The position numbers were made by a program, and so were the translations under genes. The notes under the pieces were generated by a model. The model saw only the letters and a list, made by a program, of their open reading frames with translations. It searched no databases and was not told the DNA's origin. DNA of 64,000 nt from an uncultured Bacteroidales bacterium. Lineage in GTDB: Bacteria > Bacteroidota > Bacteroidia > Bacteroidales > Paludibacteraceae. Below are positions 25,880 to 33,698 of the stretch, in pieces. Location: assembly GCA_944321895.1 (NCBI GenBank), contig CALUNA010000001.1, positions 124,001 to 188,000 on the forward strand. Direction: 5' to 3'. The first letter of the stretch is position 1. Every line of letters starts with the position of its first letter.

Positions 25880-26823
25880 CCAGACTTTCCCGAACGCAAG
25901 TTGTAAAAGCCATTCAATACGCATGTGCACTGGCTGCTTACGTGTTTTTGGCATACAAGCTAATCCGGTTTAACGGTTATGCGGAGCTGGCGGCCTATTT
26001 CCGGTCCATTTCACTCCTGGATTGCGGCTGGTTGTTGGCCATGTTGGCTTTGCTGGCCGTGAATATCGGTATAGAGGCGGCCAAGTGGCGTTATATTGTG
26101 TCGCTCATAGGCAAACTTTCATTCGCGGAATCGCTCAAAAGCGTGCTTGCAGGTTGGGTAGCGGCTTTTGTCACACCCAACCGCATGGGCGAAATTCCGG
26201 GACGCTCATTGTTTGTTTACCGGCAAAATGACGAGTGTGTAAAATCCATCGTTTTCGGTTGGATTGGCTCGTTTGCTTCGATGTTGGTCACTGTGTTATG
26301 CGGTTTGCCGGCTTGCGTTGGCTTGTTGCAGCAGCAGCAAATTTTCAGGAATCCAGCCGTATATCCTGTTTGCTGCGCCATAATCCTGATTTTGTTATGT
26401 TTATCCACTTTCCGGCTGCCTGAAATCGCCGCATGGCTTGGCCGCCGACGCAAATGGCGAGAGTCCGTGCGAGACGTTCTGGCTGCCGTCAGCCAACTGC
26501 ATACCGGTTATATCTGGAAAATCTGTGGGCTGTCTTTCTTGCGATACACCGTTTTTTGCACGCAATTCTGGATTATGCTCCGATTTTTTGGTATCAGCCT
26601 GTCACCGTTTGAAGCGGTCATTGCCATTCCTGCCTATTATTTGTTCGTGACGTTCACACCATCCATCGGTTTGTCCGAGCCGGTGATACGCGGCTCGTGG
26701 GCCATTGTGGCCTTACAGACTTTCACCACCGACACGGCAGGAGTTGCCTTTGCCGCCGTCGCCGTATGGTTTATCAACCAGGTTTTGCCCATGTTGGCTG
26801 GCAGCCTGATGCGGAAAGGGTGA
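25876..26823 (+). CDS. Flippase-like (lysylphosphatidylglycerol synthase TM-domain) membrane protein
   Basis: This 315-residue polytopic protein belongs to the YbhN/AglD flippase-like family. Conserved segments are WRYIVSLIGKLSFAESLKSV near residue 74 and WVAAFVTPNRMGEIPGR near 95. SIGLSEPVIRGSW near 270 also fits. The ATG at 25876 overlaps the gtrA stop; the frame is open farther upstream, but that part lies inside gtrA. It lacks the MprF catalytic domain, so lipid lysylation is not predicted. It probably moves a polyprenyl- or phospholipid-linked substrate. Confidence 0.85.
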   Translation: MTRLSRTQVVKAIQYACALAAYVFLAYKLIRFNGYAELAAYFRSISLLDCGWLLAMLALLAVNIGIEAAKWRYIVSLIGKLSFAESLKSVLAGWVAAFVTPNRMGEIPGRSLFVYRQNDECVKSIVFGWIGSFASMLVTVLCGLPACVGLLQQQQIFRNPAVYPVCCAIILILLCLSTFRLPEIAAWLGRRRKWRESVRDVLAAVSQLHTGYIWKICGLSFLRYTVFCTQFWIMLRFFGISLSPFEAVIAIPAYYLFVTFTPSIGLSEPVIRGSWAIVALQTFTTDTAGVAFAAVAVWFINQVLPMLAGSLMRKG

Positions 26824-26836
26824 ATCGGGGCAATGC

Positions 26837-27658
26837 CTATTTTTCTTCCGCCAGAAATTTTTCTATCGTGTAGTTGGCTTTCCGGATTTCCTTTTCCAGA
26901 CGGGCAATGTCGCGCATGACAATGGCAAAATGGTAAGTTTCGGCCAGAGCTTTTTTCTCACTGTCCATCAGATAGTAAACATAGTTTTTCCCACCCAGCA
27001 GGCTCACTTTTATCCGGTCCTGCTGATGCGTGGAAATGAAATTGAGCAGGCTCAAGGCAGCTTCATCCTTCAACGAAAGCATTTGCCATGTAAGGCCGCC
27101 ATCGTCAAACGAATGGTTTGCCACATTTTCGAGCGGCACTTCCTCGCTGTGTATGGTTTCCCCATCGGAAGTCAGTTCCACGCGCGTATATTTTATCGCA
27201 CCGGCACCGCAATAAGTGCTTTTCAGGGTTATTTCGGCATTTTCCGATACGGTTGCCTGCAGATAACAGCGTTCCGCATTGCTTTCCGTACGCAACAATC
27301 TGTAAACATAATTCCCGACATCCTGATAACGTTCATCCTTGTCCAGACGGAAATTCTTTTTCAGTTTTTCCGCTTCCGCCTGTTTCAGCACGAGCATACT
27401 GTCGCAATAAGCCAACATGCGTTTGCTTTCCATGTAATCTATGCTGTCTTCCAGATATTTGGCCACGCGGCGCATCGGTACCTGACGCGGATAAAGCACA
27501 TGTACGCTGTCCAGCTCCATGCGGGCATTGTTCAGTTGGTTCATGGCTATCAAACGACGCGCTTCACTTATGCGTAAAGCCGCTTTTTCTTCATCCGTGA
27601 GTCGCGAGCCGCAGGCTGCCAGCATGACACCCAGACTCAATAACAAAATTTTTTTCAC
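26837..27658 (-). CDS. Lipoprotein of unknown function with helical N-terminal part
   Basis: A GTG at 27658 begins a 273-residue protein with a lipoprotein signal (LGVMLAACGS). I chose it because the minus-strand -7 box (27688-27681) lies upstream of it and downstream of the only earlier ATG (27712). Residues 20-110 are charged and helical (TDEEKAALRISEARRLIAM, with later MESKRMLAYCDSM). A beta-rich region follows, and a C-terminal coiled segment lies near 245-273. I do not recognise the family. It is transcribed divergently from uvrB. Confidence 0.7.
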   Translation of the reverse strand: MKKILLLSLGVMLAACGSRLTDEEKAALRISEARRLIAMNQLNNARMELDSVHVLYPRQVPMRRVAKYLEDSIDYMESKRMLAYCDSMLVLKQAEAEKLKKNFRLDKDERYQDVGNYVYRLLRTESNAERCYLQATVSENAEITLKSTYCGAGAIKYTRVELTSDGETIHSEEVPLENVANHSFDDGGLTWQMLSLKDEAALSLLNFISTHQQDRIKVSLLGGKNYVYYLMDSEKKALAETYHFAIVMRDIARLEKEIRKANYTIEKFLAEEK

Positions 27659-27680
27659 ACTCGTACCATTTAGTTTGCTG

Positions 27681-27713
27681 CAAAAATACAATAAAAAATC
27701 GTTTCTTTGCAAC
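27681..27713 (-). promoter_or_regulatory. Promoter of the lipoprotein gene
   Basis: Minus-strand -7 box TATTTTTG lies at 27688-27681, and GTTG at 27713-27710 lies 21 bases upstream. It overlaps the region where the divergent uvrB promoter must be (TTTCTTTG at 27702-27709 on the plus strand). Confidence 0.55.
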
Positions 27714-27735
27714 TGGATTCTATTTCACGGTTTTC

Positions 27736-29769
27736 TTGGCACATTTATTTAAACTGACATCCAAATTCAAGCCGACCGGCGACCAGCCGGAAGCAATCCG
27801 GCAACTGTCAGACGGTATCCAGCAAGGTGTTCCTTACCAGACTTTGCTGGGAGTTACCGGCTCCGGAAAGACATTTACGATTGCCAATGTCGTGCAGGAA
27901 ATCCAGCGCCCGACACTCGTGTTGAGCCACAACAAGACTTTGGCGGCCCAACTGTACACGGAGTTCAAGAACTTTTTCCCGGACAATGCAGTTGAATATT
28001 TCGTGTCGTATTACGATTATTACCAGCCGGAGGCTTACCTGCCAAGCACGGACACCTACATCGAAAAGGATTTGTCCATCAATTCGGAAATCGAAAAGCT
28101 ACGCCTGGCAGCCACATCCGCTTTGTTGTCCGGACGGCGCGATGTGCTGATTGTCTCGTCCGTTTCGTGCCTGTACGGTATTGGCAATCCGGACGATTTC
28201 ACCAGCAACGTGATTGAAATCCAATGCGGCAAGAAACTGGTACGCAACGATTTTTTGCGTATGTTGGTCGACAGTTTGTACACGCGTAACGAAATCGAGT
28301 TGAACCGCGGCAACTTCCGCGTGAAAGGTGACACGGTGGATATCTTTCTGGCATATGCCGACTATGTGCTCCGCGTGGTATTCTGGGGTGATGAAGTGGA
28401 CGAAATCATGAGCATAGAGCCAGCCAACGGCCATATTTTAGATAATTTCGACTCATTCAAGATTTATCCGGCCAGCATTTTCGTAACCACCAAGGAACGT
28501 ATCCGGAAAGCCGTTGAGGAAATCCGCCGTGATTTGGCGTTGCAAGTCAAGTTTTTTGAAGACCAGGGGCGCATGTACGAGGCCAAACGCATCAACGAAC
28601 GGGTCCGTTACGATTTGGAAATGATCCAGGAACTGGGCTACTGTTCCGGCATAGAGAATTATTCACGCTATTTCGACGGGCGTCCGCCGGGCAGCCGGCC
28701 ATTCTGCCTGCTTGACTATTTCCCGAAAGATTTCGTCCTGGTCATTGACGAAAGCCACGTAACCGTGCCGCAGATACACGCCATGTACGGCGGGGATGCC
28801 GCCCGCAAAAAAAACCTGGTGGAATACGGTTTCCGCCTGCCGGCAGCCAAAGACAACCGCCCTTTGAAATTTGAGGAATTCGAGGCTCTTGTCCCGCAGA
28901 CTATTTATGTGAGCGCCACTCCCGGCGAATACGAACTGGAAAAATCACAAGGCATAGTCATCGACCAGCTGATAAGGCCGACCGGCCTGCTTGACCCGGT
29001 TATTGATGTACGCCCGAGCCTGAACCAGATTGACGACCTGCTCGAAGAAATTACCGTCCGCACGGAAAAGGACGAGCGCGTCTTGGTAACAACATTAACC
29101 AAACGCATGGCCGAGGAACTGACTGCTTACCTGCTGAAAATGGGCGTGCGTTGCACGTACATACACTCCGATGTGGATACGCTGGAACGTGTGCAGATTA
29201 TGGACGACCTGCGGCGCGGCCTGTATGATGTCCTGGTGGGTGTGAACCTGCTACGCGAAGGGCTGGATTTGCCGGAAGTCAGCCTGGTGGCCATTCTGGA
29301 TGCCGACAAGGAGGGATTCCTGCGCAACCACCGCTCACTGACGCAAACGGCAGGAAGAGCCGCACGCCATCTGGACGGGCGGGTCATCATGTATGCCGAC
29401 AAGATAACCGAAAGCATGCGCATCACCATAGACGAAACCAACCGCCGCCGCGAAAAACAAATGGCCTACAACGAAGCGCACGGCATCACGCCGCAAGCCA
29501 TCCGCAAGGGTTTCGCCAATTCGTTAAGCGCGGCACCGGCAACGAATCAACAGCCGACTGCTTATATTCCGCCCGAACATCCTTCCATTGCTGCCGACCC
29601 CGTTGTGCAATACATGAGCAAACCAGCCCTGGAAAAAGCCATTGCACACACCCGCAAGCTAATGCTCGATGCCGCCAAAGAACTGGACTTCCTGGCAGCC
29701 GCCCAATACCGCGATGAACTAATGAAACTGGAAGAGAAATTGGGTGAGGGCGGAGAAAAAACGGAATAA
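27736..29769 (+). CDS. uvrB: Excinuclease ABC subunit B
   Basis: UvrB is the damage-verifying helicase of nucleotide excision repair and loads with UvrA before UvrC incision. The 677-residue protein has Walker A GVTGSGKTF near residue 39, the damage-probing hairpin YYDYYQPEAY near 93, helicase motifs through QTAGRAARH near 535, and a UvrC-binding UVR domain at about 635-670. The frame opens with TTG (MAHLFKLTSKFKPTGDQPEA), with no in-frame ATG or GTG upstream. The next ATG would delete conserved residues, so TTG is the likely start. Confidence 0.95.
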   Translation: MAHLFKLTSKFKPTGDQPEAIRQLSDGIQQGVPYQTLLGVTGSGKTFTIANVVQEIQRPTLVLSHNKTLAAQLYTEFKNFFPDNAVEYFVSYYDYYQPEAYLPSTDTYIEKDLSINSEIEKLRLAATSALLSGRRDVLIVSSVSCLYGIGNPDDFTSNVIEIQCGKKLVRNDFLRMLVDSLYTRNEIELNRGNFRVKGDTVDIFLAYADYVLRVVFWGDEVDEIMSIEPANGHILDNFDSFKIYPASIFVTTKERIRKAVEEIRRDLALQVKFFEDQGRMYEAKRINERVRYDLEMIQELGYCSGIENYSRYFDGRPPGSRPFCLLDYFPKDFVLVIDESHVTVPQIHAMYGGDAARKKNLVEYGFRLPAAKDNRPLKFEEFEALVPQTIYVSATPGEYELEKSQGIVIDQLIRPTGLLDPVIDVRPSLNQIDDLLEEITVRTEKDERVLVTTLTKRMAEELTAYLLKMGVRCTYIHSDVDTLERVQIMDDLRRGLYDVLVGVNLLREGLDLPEVSLVAILDADKEGFLRNHRSLTQTAGRAARHLDGRVIMYADKITESMRITIDETNRRREKQMAYNEAHGITPQAIRKGFANSLSAAPATNQQPTAYIPPEHPSIAADPVVQYMSKPALEKAIAHTRKLMLDAAKELDFLAAAQYRDELMKLEEKLGEGGEKTE

Positions 29770-29852
29770 TACAATGGATTTACTATATGCCTAAATCATT
29801 CCATGAGCTATTATCAAAAGCATTTCACAAGATCGTCTAATTAAGATTAACA

Positions 29853-29884
29853 ATTGCCTATTTGGAAACTTATAAGTATCTTTG
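29853..29884 (+). promoter_or_regulatory. Promoter of the element B/WG-Sel1 transcript
   Basis: -7 box TATCTTTG lies at 29877-29884, and ATTG at 29853-29856 lies 20 bases upstream. Transcription would begin near 29889, about 430 bases before the WG-repeat gene. Confidence 0.6.
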
Positions 29885-29894
29885 CAACAAAGAT

Positions 29895-29984
29895 ATGCTA
29901 AAATATATTTTTACTCGACAACAAGAAGTTTTTTATAAAAGATTTTACACTTGTCGTCAAGGCGGAATAATTATGTTTAATTAA
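29895..29984 (+). CDS. Possible 29-residue leader ORF
   Basis: An ATG a few bases after the predicted transcript start opens 29 codons (basic and aromatic, with a TRQQEVFYKRF-type stretch). I know no homologue. An inverted repeat inside it (CGACAA/TTGTCG) could equally be part of an RNA fold. Listed only as a candidate. Confidence 0.15.
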   Translation: MLKYIFTRQQEVFYKRFYTCRQGGIIMFN

Positions 29985-30013
29985 AAATTAACGATTGCCT
30001 ATGGAATAAATCT

Positions 30014-30222
30014 GCCTTTTTAGGCGCATCTTGAAAACATATTGGAAAAGCGTTAGCTTTGTTCTTGCTTATTGAAACTTAGGAACTTTCACGGCAGCCA
30101 AGAAGTAAAGTCTGAACGCTCACGCATTTTTTGCGTGGGCTTTACTTTAATATATTTGGTTGCCACGGTATCCTAAGACCTCAATAAGCAAATAGATTCA
30201 GAGTTGAGTCCCACGCTTTTTT
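30014..30222 (+). ncRNA. Structured RNA element, member B (long nested hairpin)
   Basis: A small hairpin (GCCT/AGGC, 30014-30025) precedes a linear box at 30036-30066 with ACATATT, AAAGCGTT and TTTGTTCTT. Stacked stems follow: P1 30066-30075 with 30181-30190 (10 bp, perfect), P2 30078-30084 with 30171-30177, P3 30093-30101 with 30156-30164, P4 30103-30110 with 30140-30147, and apical P5 30121-30126 with 30132-30137. The tail TCCCACGC plus six T lies at 30209-30222. The architecture and box match element A. Stem sequences differ but pairing is preserved. Confidence 0.6.
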
Positions 30223-30317
30223 ATGCGCTTATTTTAATACGATAAAGGGACAGCGGATTAGCCCAAAACCGTAAAAAAAAAGAGTAGGCAATTAACAATT
30301 CTGACTAATATAAAATT

Positions 30318-32027
30318 ATGAATACTACACATTTAAAAAATTTCTTGCTCTATATTTCAATAATTGGTTTCATGTACTCATGTGGTTCTAAATCAGATAT
30401 AAAAGGTTTATATACAGATGACTTGCGCTATTTGCCCGTCCAAATTGTTGACAATCACTATGAGGAAGATTATCCTTACGAAGAAGAATATTATACCTAT
30501 GTCGACACAAAGACAGGAGAAGAAAAAGGACATTATTACGACGCAACATTGTTCCGGGATGGTTATGCTTTGGTTGCTGATACGGCAGGCTTATTTTTCA
30601 TAGACCATTCACATAAAAAAATATGTGGGCCTTACGTTGATGCTACCACTTTTAATGAAGGAATCGCATGGGTTACTTCCGAAGGGAAACCGCTTACGGC
30701 AATAAACAAAAAAGGGAAAGCCATATTTGAATTTCCCCAAGCAGAAAAAGCCTTCATTTTTAATGAGGGACTTTCTGTATTTATGAGTTCCGAAAACGGA
30801 TTGTGGGGCGTAGTAGATAATAAAGGCAAAATCATAGCAGAACCTACATTTAATGAGACTTTTGGATTATATATCAATGGATTATTAGCAGTTCAATCCG
30901 TAAAATCGGATACGTGGGGATTTATTAACAGAAAGGGAGAATTGGTTATCCCTTTCCAATTCGATGAATTTGGCATAGATGGCGATGATGATTATAATGA
31001 AGATTTCGCTATTAATGCAAATTTGTGGCAAGCATTTGCAGAAGGACGGATTCCTGTAGAAAAAGGAGGAAAATGGGGAGTTATAAATCTAAAAGGCAAT
31101 TACATTATCAATCCCCAATTTGACTATATAAGGCTTGACGGCGACAACTACCTGTTCCGTAAAGATGACCAATATGGTTGGTGCGATAAAGATGGTAAAT
31201 ATATCATCAATCCTCAATACGATGGAGCATATCCATTTGATGGAGGCAGCTTAGCCGGTATTTTCATCTACGACAGAGAACACAGATACGATGAAAAATT
31301 TGGATATATTAACAAAAAAGGAGAGACTGTTATCCCTGCACAATTCGATGAATTTGCCATGCCTTTCTGGACGAATGGTTTGGCTATAGCAGCAATGGAT
31401 GATGAGTTCGGATTAATCGACAGCAAAGGGCATTGGATTGTCAATCCTCAGTATAAAGAAATTGTACCTTATGGAAACATGTATATAGTTGAAGACAACT
31501 CATATAATTTGGGGGTAATTGATGTCAAAGGTAAATATATTGTCAATCCCAAATACAATAAAGTTTCAGTTGATGTCAACGCGAACCTTTGGGGATTACC
31601 GACTATGGCTTTGGCAATAAGCGATTATATGGATATAAATCCGATTGTTGACAGGCTTGTTACATTGGCAACAGACATGCAAACACTCAAAATAGGTGAT
31701 CTTTGTGAAAGGTTTAGCCTAATCAGTTCTAATTTGCCCAAAAGCAAAAAAAAGCAACAACTATATTCCGATACAGACAGACACATGAGCATAAAATTGA
31801 GCACGACAACTGACCACATATGGCAAAAAGTATCGGACGGATGGTGGGGCTATAATTATGTTATGAAAGACGATGCCGTAATTAATAGTTATTATATCGA
31901 TGTAGAGTTCTACGGTAATGCAGCTAAACATATTGAGGAAATTACCAATGCCATTCAACAAAAACTGCCTTCTGCCCAAATAGAGCAAAAACGCAAAGAA
32001 ATAACGTTGCACATAACTACGAAATAA
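30318..32027 (+). CDS. WG-repeat lipoprotein
   Basis: This 569-residue exported protein ends its signal peptide at a lipobox-like FMYSC, so it is probably lipid-anchored. At least seven WG-type repeats (such as WGVVDNKGKIIAEPTF, WGFINRKGELVIPFQF, FGLIDSKGHWIVNPQY) cover residues about 160-420, probably forming a beta-propeller or solenoid for binding. A distinct C-terminal domain (about 450-569) follows the repeats. The gene is A+T-richer than its neighbours. It begins after element B and ends three bases before the Sel1 gene, so the two are one unit. Function unknown. Confidence 0.85.
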   Translation: MNTTHLKNFLLYISIIGFMYSCGSKSDIKGLYTDDLRYLPVQIVDNHYEEDYPYEEEYYTYVDTKTGEEKGHYYDATLFRDGYALVADTAGLFFIDHSHKKICGPYVDATTFNEGIAWVTSEGKPLTAINKKGKAIFEFPQAEKAFIFNEGLSVFMSSENGLWGVVDNKGKIIAEPTFNETFGLYINGLLAVQSVKSDTWGFINRKGELVIPFQFDEFGIDGDDDYNEDFAINANLWQAFAEGRIPVEKGGKWGVINLKGNYIINPQFDYIRLDGDNYLFRKDDQYGWCDKDGKYIINPQYDGAYPFDGGSLAGIFIYDREHRYDEKFGYINKKGETVIPAQFDEFAMPFWTNGLAIAAMDDEFGLIDSKGHWIVNPQYKEIVPYGNMYIVEDNSYNLGVIDVKGKYIVNPKYNKVSVDVNANLWGLPTMALAISDYMDINPIVDRLVTLATDMQTLKIGDLCERFSLISSNLPKSKKKQQLYSDTDRHMSIKLSTTTDHIWQKVSDGWWGYNYVMKDDAVINSYYIDVEFYGNAAKHIEEITNAIQQKLPSAQIEQKRKEITLHITTK

Positions 32028-32030
32028 ATC

Positions 32031-33632
32031 ATGAGAAAAGTCATATTTAGTATTATTTTTATTTTGTCTGCTCACATTCTGTGGGCAGACAATCTAACAA
32101 AAGGAAAAGAGTATTATGAATGGAAAAACTATTCCAATGCTATCCCATACCTTCAATCAGCTGCAAAAGAAGGCTATGGTGAGGCTTGCTATCTACTCGG
32201 TAATATATATTTGTTAGGGCTTGGAGTTGCCGAAAATTATGAGATTGCAATGCGTATGTATCAACGCGGGCTTGAATTTGGCTTTTTATCTGGAGATGCT
32301 GAAATTGGTTATATGTATAAAAACGGGCTCGGCGTTCAAAAAGATATACATAAAGCTGTTTCTTATTATCAGAAAAGTGCACGTAAAGGAATCGCGGATG
32401 GAAAACTACTTTTGGGCTATTGTTACTGGAATGGAGATGGGATAATTCAAAATAAAGATTCAGCTTTTATGTTTATACGTGAGGCTATTGATTCCGCGAA
32501 CGAACTTACTTTCGATAGTAATTACGGATATCATATCCTGGGACAATGCTATGAGTACGGTTATGGAACGCGCATCAATATTCCTCAGGCAATAAATTGT
32601 TATAGTCAAGATTATATATATAATTATCGGAATGATTATAATGACATGCTTAGAGCAGCACTCCTTATGCATTATAATAAGATGAATAGCGTTGAAATTG
32701 ATGATAGGTCATATCTTTCAAATGCAATAGAACTCGGTTGTCCTGATCCTGAAGTTCTTTATTTATCTTATCTTTGGGAAGAATGCAATAATTGCGATGA
32801 TTTGCGTTTTAGACTTTTAAAAAAAGCTGCAGATGCCGGCTATGGACCTGCACTTCGCACTATATCAAAATATTATACAGAAGGTATTGGTACATCTGTT
32901 AATTACATCAAAGCCAAGGAATGTTCTGAGATGGCTGATAAATGGTTTGCTGTTAATGAATCAACATATATTGATTTAAAACGTGTTGATAATGATGTAA
33001 ATTATCGCAATTCAAAAGGAATTTATTTTGTAGATGATACATATACACGTAATGATAGTTTATATAAGGTTACGGTTGTCAATGCTAATGGTAAACCATT
33101 GATGGTAAGGAATCTTACAAGAATAAAAATACAGGACAGTATTCGATTGGCAGAACGTCAAAAAGTATTAGCAGAAAAAAAACGTATAGAAGACGATGTC
33201 GCTTATCGAAATTCGAAAGGGATTTATCGTTTTGGAGATTTATGGCATGATAGAAAAGGAACTTATTATATCGTTTTGTCAATTGAATCAAATGGAGAGC
33301 CAAAAGAGTTAATGCTTATAGAACATAAAAGTATTAGCTTTGAGGAATACCAACAAGGAATGCAAAAAAATGTACTATCCCCTAGCGATTTAGAAAAAGT
33401 ATCTGAAAAATTTGATGTAATCAATGCAACTCTTGCAGAACACGGACTCCCTGTTCTTGTAAAATATAAATATACAACTAATTTCACTACGGGTAGTGTC
33501 GTTTGGCAACAAACTTTTACTTCATCACACGTTGGGAACTATATTGAAAAAAGGGATCTTGTAGGAAAAAATATAAATGTCATGCTTAAATTCACATTAA
33601 CAGAACTTCGCATTGCAGGACTTGCCCATTAA
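32031..33632 (+). CDS. Sel1-repeat (tetratricopeptide-like) exported protein
   Basis: This 533-residue protein has a signal peptide ending near ILWA. Sel1-like helical repeats fill residues about 20-310 (AAKEGYGEACYLLGNIYLLG, YMYKNGLGVQKDIHKAV, YYTEGIGTSVNYIKA). Beyond the repeats a unit with YRNSKGIY occurs twice, near residues 324 and 391, each followed by a beta-rich stretch, with a coiled linker between (RLAERQKVLAEKKRIEDD). It pairs with the WG-repeat lipoprotein upstream. Both are scaffold-type folds, suggesting a periplasmic or surface protein-binding pair. Confidence 0.85.
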   Translation: MRKVIFSIIFILSAHILWADNLTKGKEYYEWKNYSNAIPYLQSAAKEGYGEACYLLGNIYLLGLGVAENYEIAMRMYQRGLEFGFLSGDAEIGYMYKNGLGVQKDIHKAVSYYQKSARKGIADGKLLLGYCYWNGDGIIQNKDSAFMFIREAIDSANELTFDSNYGYHILGQCYEYGYGTRINIPQAINCYSQDYIYNYRNDYNDMLRAALLMHYNKMNSVEIDDRSYLSNAIELGCPDPEVLYLSYLWEECNNCDDLRFRLLKKAADAGYGPALRTISKYYTEGIGTSVNYIKAKECSEMADKWFAVNESTYIDLKRVDNDVNYRNSKGIYFVDDTYTRNDSLYKVTVVNANGKPLMVRNLTRIKIQDSIRLAERQKVLAEKKRIEDDVAYRNSKGIYRFGDLWHDRKGTYYIVLSIESNGEPKELMLIEHKSISFEEYQQGMQKNVLSPSDLEKVSEKFDVINATLAEHGLPVLVKYKYTTNFTTGSVVWQQTFTSSHVGNYIEKRDLVGKNINVMLKFTLTELRIAGLAH

Positions 33633-33638
33633 AATCAG

Positions 33639-33674
33639 GTTTACAATGCTGCCCTTATTTGCAGCATTGTAAAC
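33639..33674. terminator. Terminator closing the WG/Sel1 island
   Basis: A perfect 14-bp stem (GTTTACAATGCTGC with GCAGCATTGTAAAC) encloses an eight-base loop. It lies between the Sel1 stop and the convergent murF stop. Confidence 0.8.
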
Positions 33675-33698
33675 TTATAAGTGTTTATTTCAATACTC

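Larger units (their letters stand above)
29845..30004 (+). repeat. Short direct repeat pair upstream of element B
   Basis: ATTAACAATTGCCTAT (29846-29861) recurs as ATTAACGATTGCCTAT (about 29987-30002) with one change. TAGGCAATT (30285-30293) is an inverted partial copy. ATTAACAATT occurs again at 30291-30300. The copies bracket the promoter, the mini-ORF and element B. Confidence 0.5.

Noticed and set aside
30014..30222. Integron attC site or cassette boundary
   Set aside because: The nested hairpin resembles attC folding, but no GTTRRRY/RYYYAAC pair sits at the ends and no integrase is present.
30014..30222. 6S RNA, tmRNA or group II intron domain
   Set aside because: There are two divergent copies in one window, several internal loops instead of a single central bubble, no tag frame and no domain V motif.
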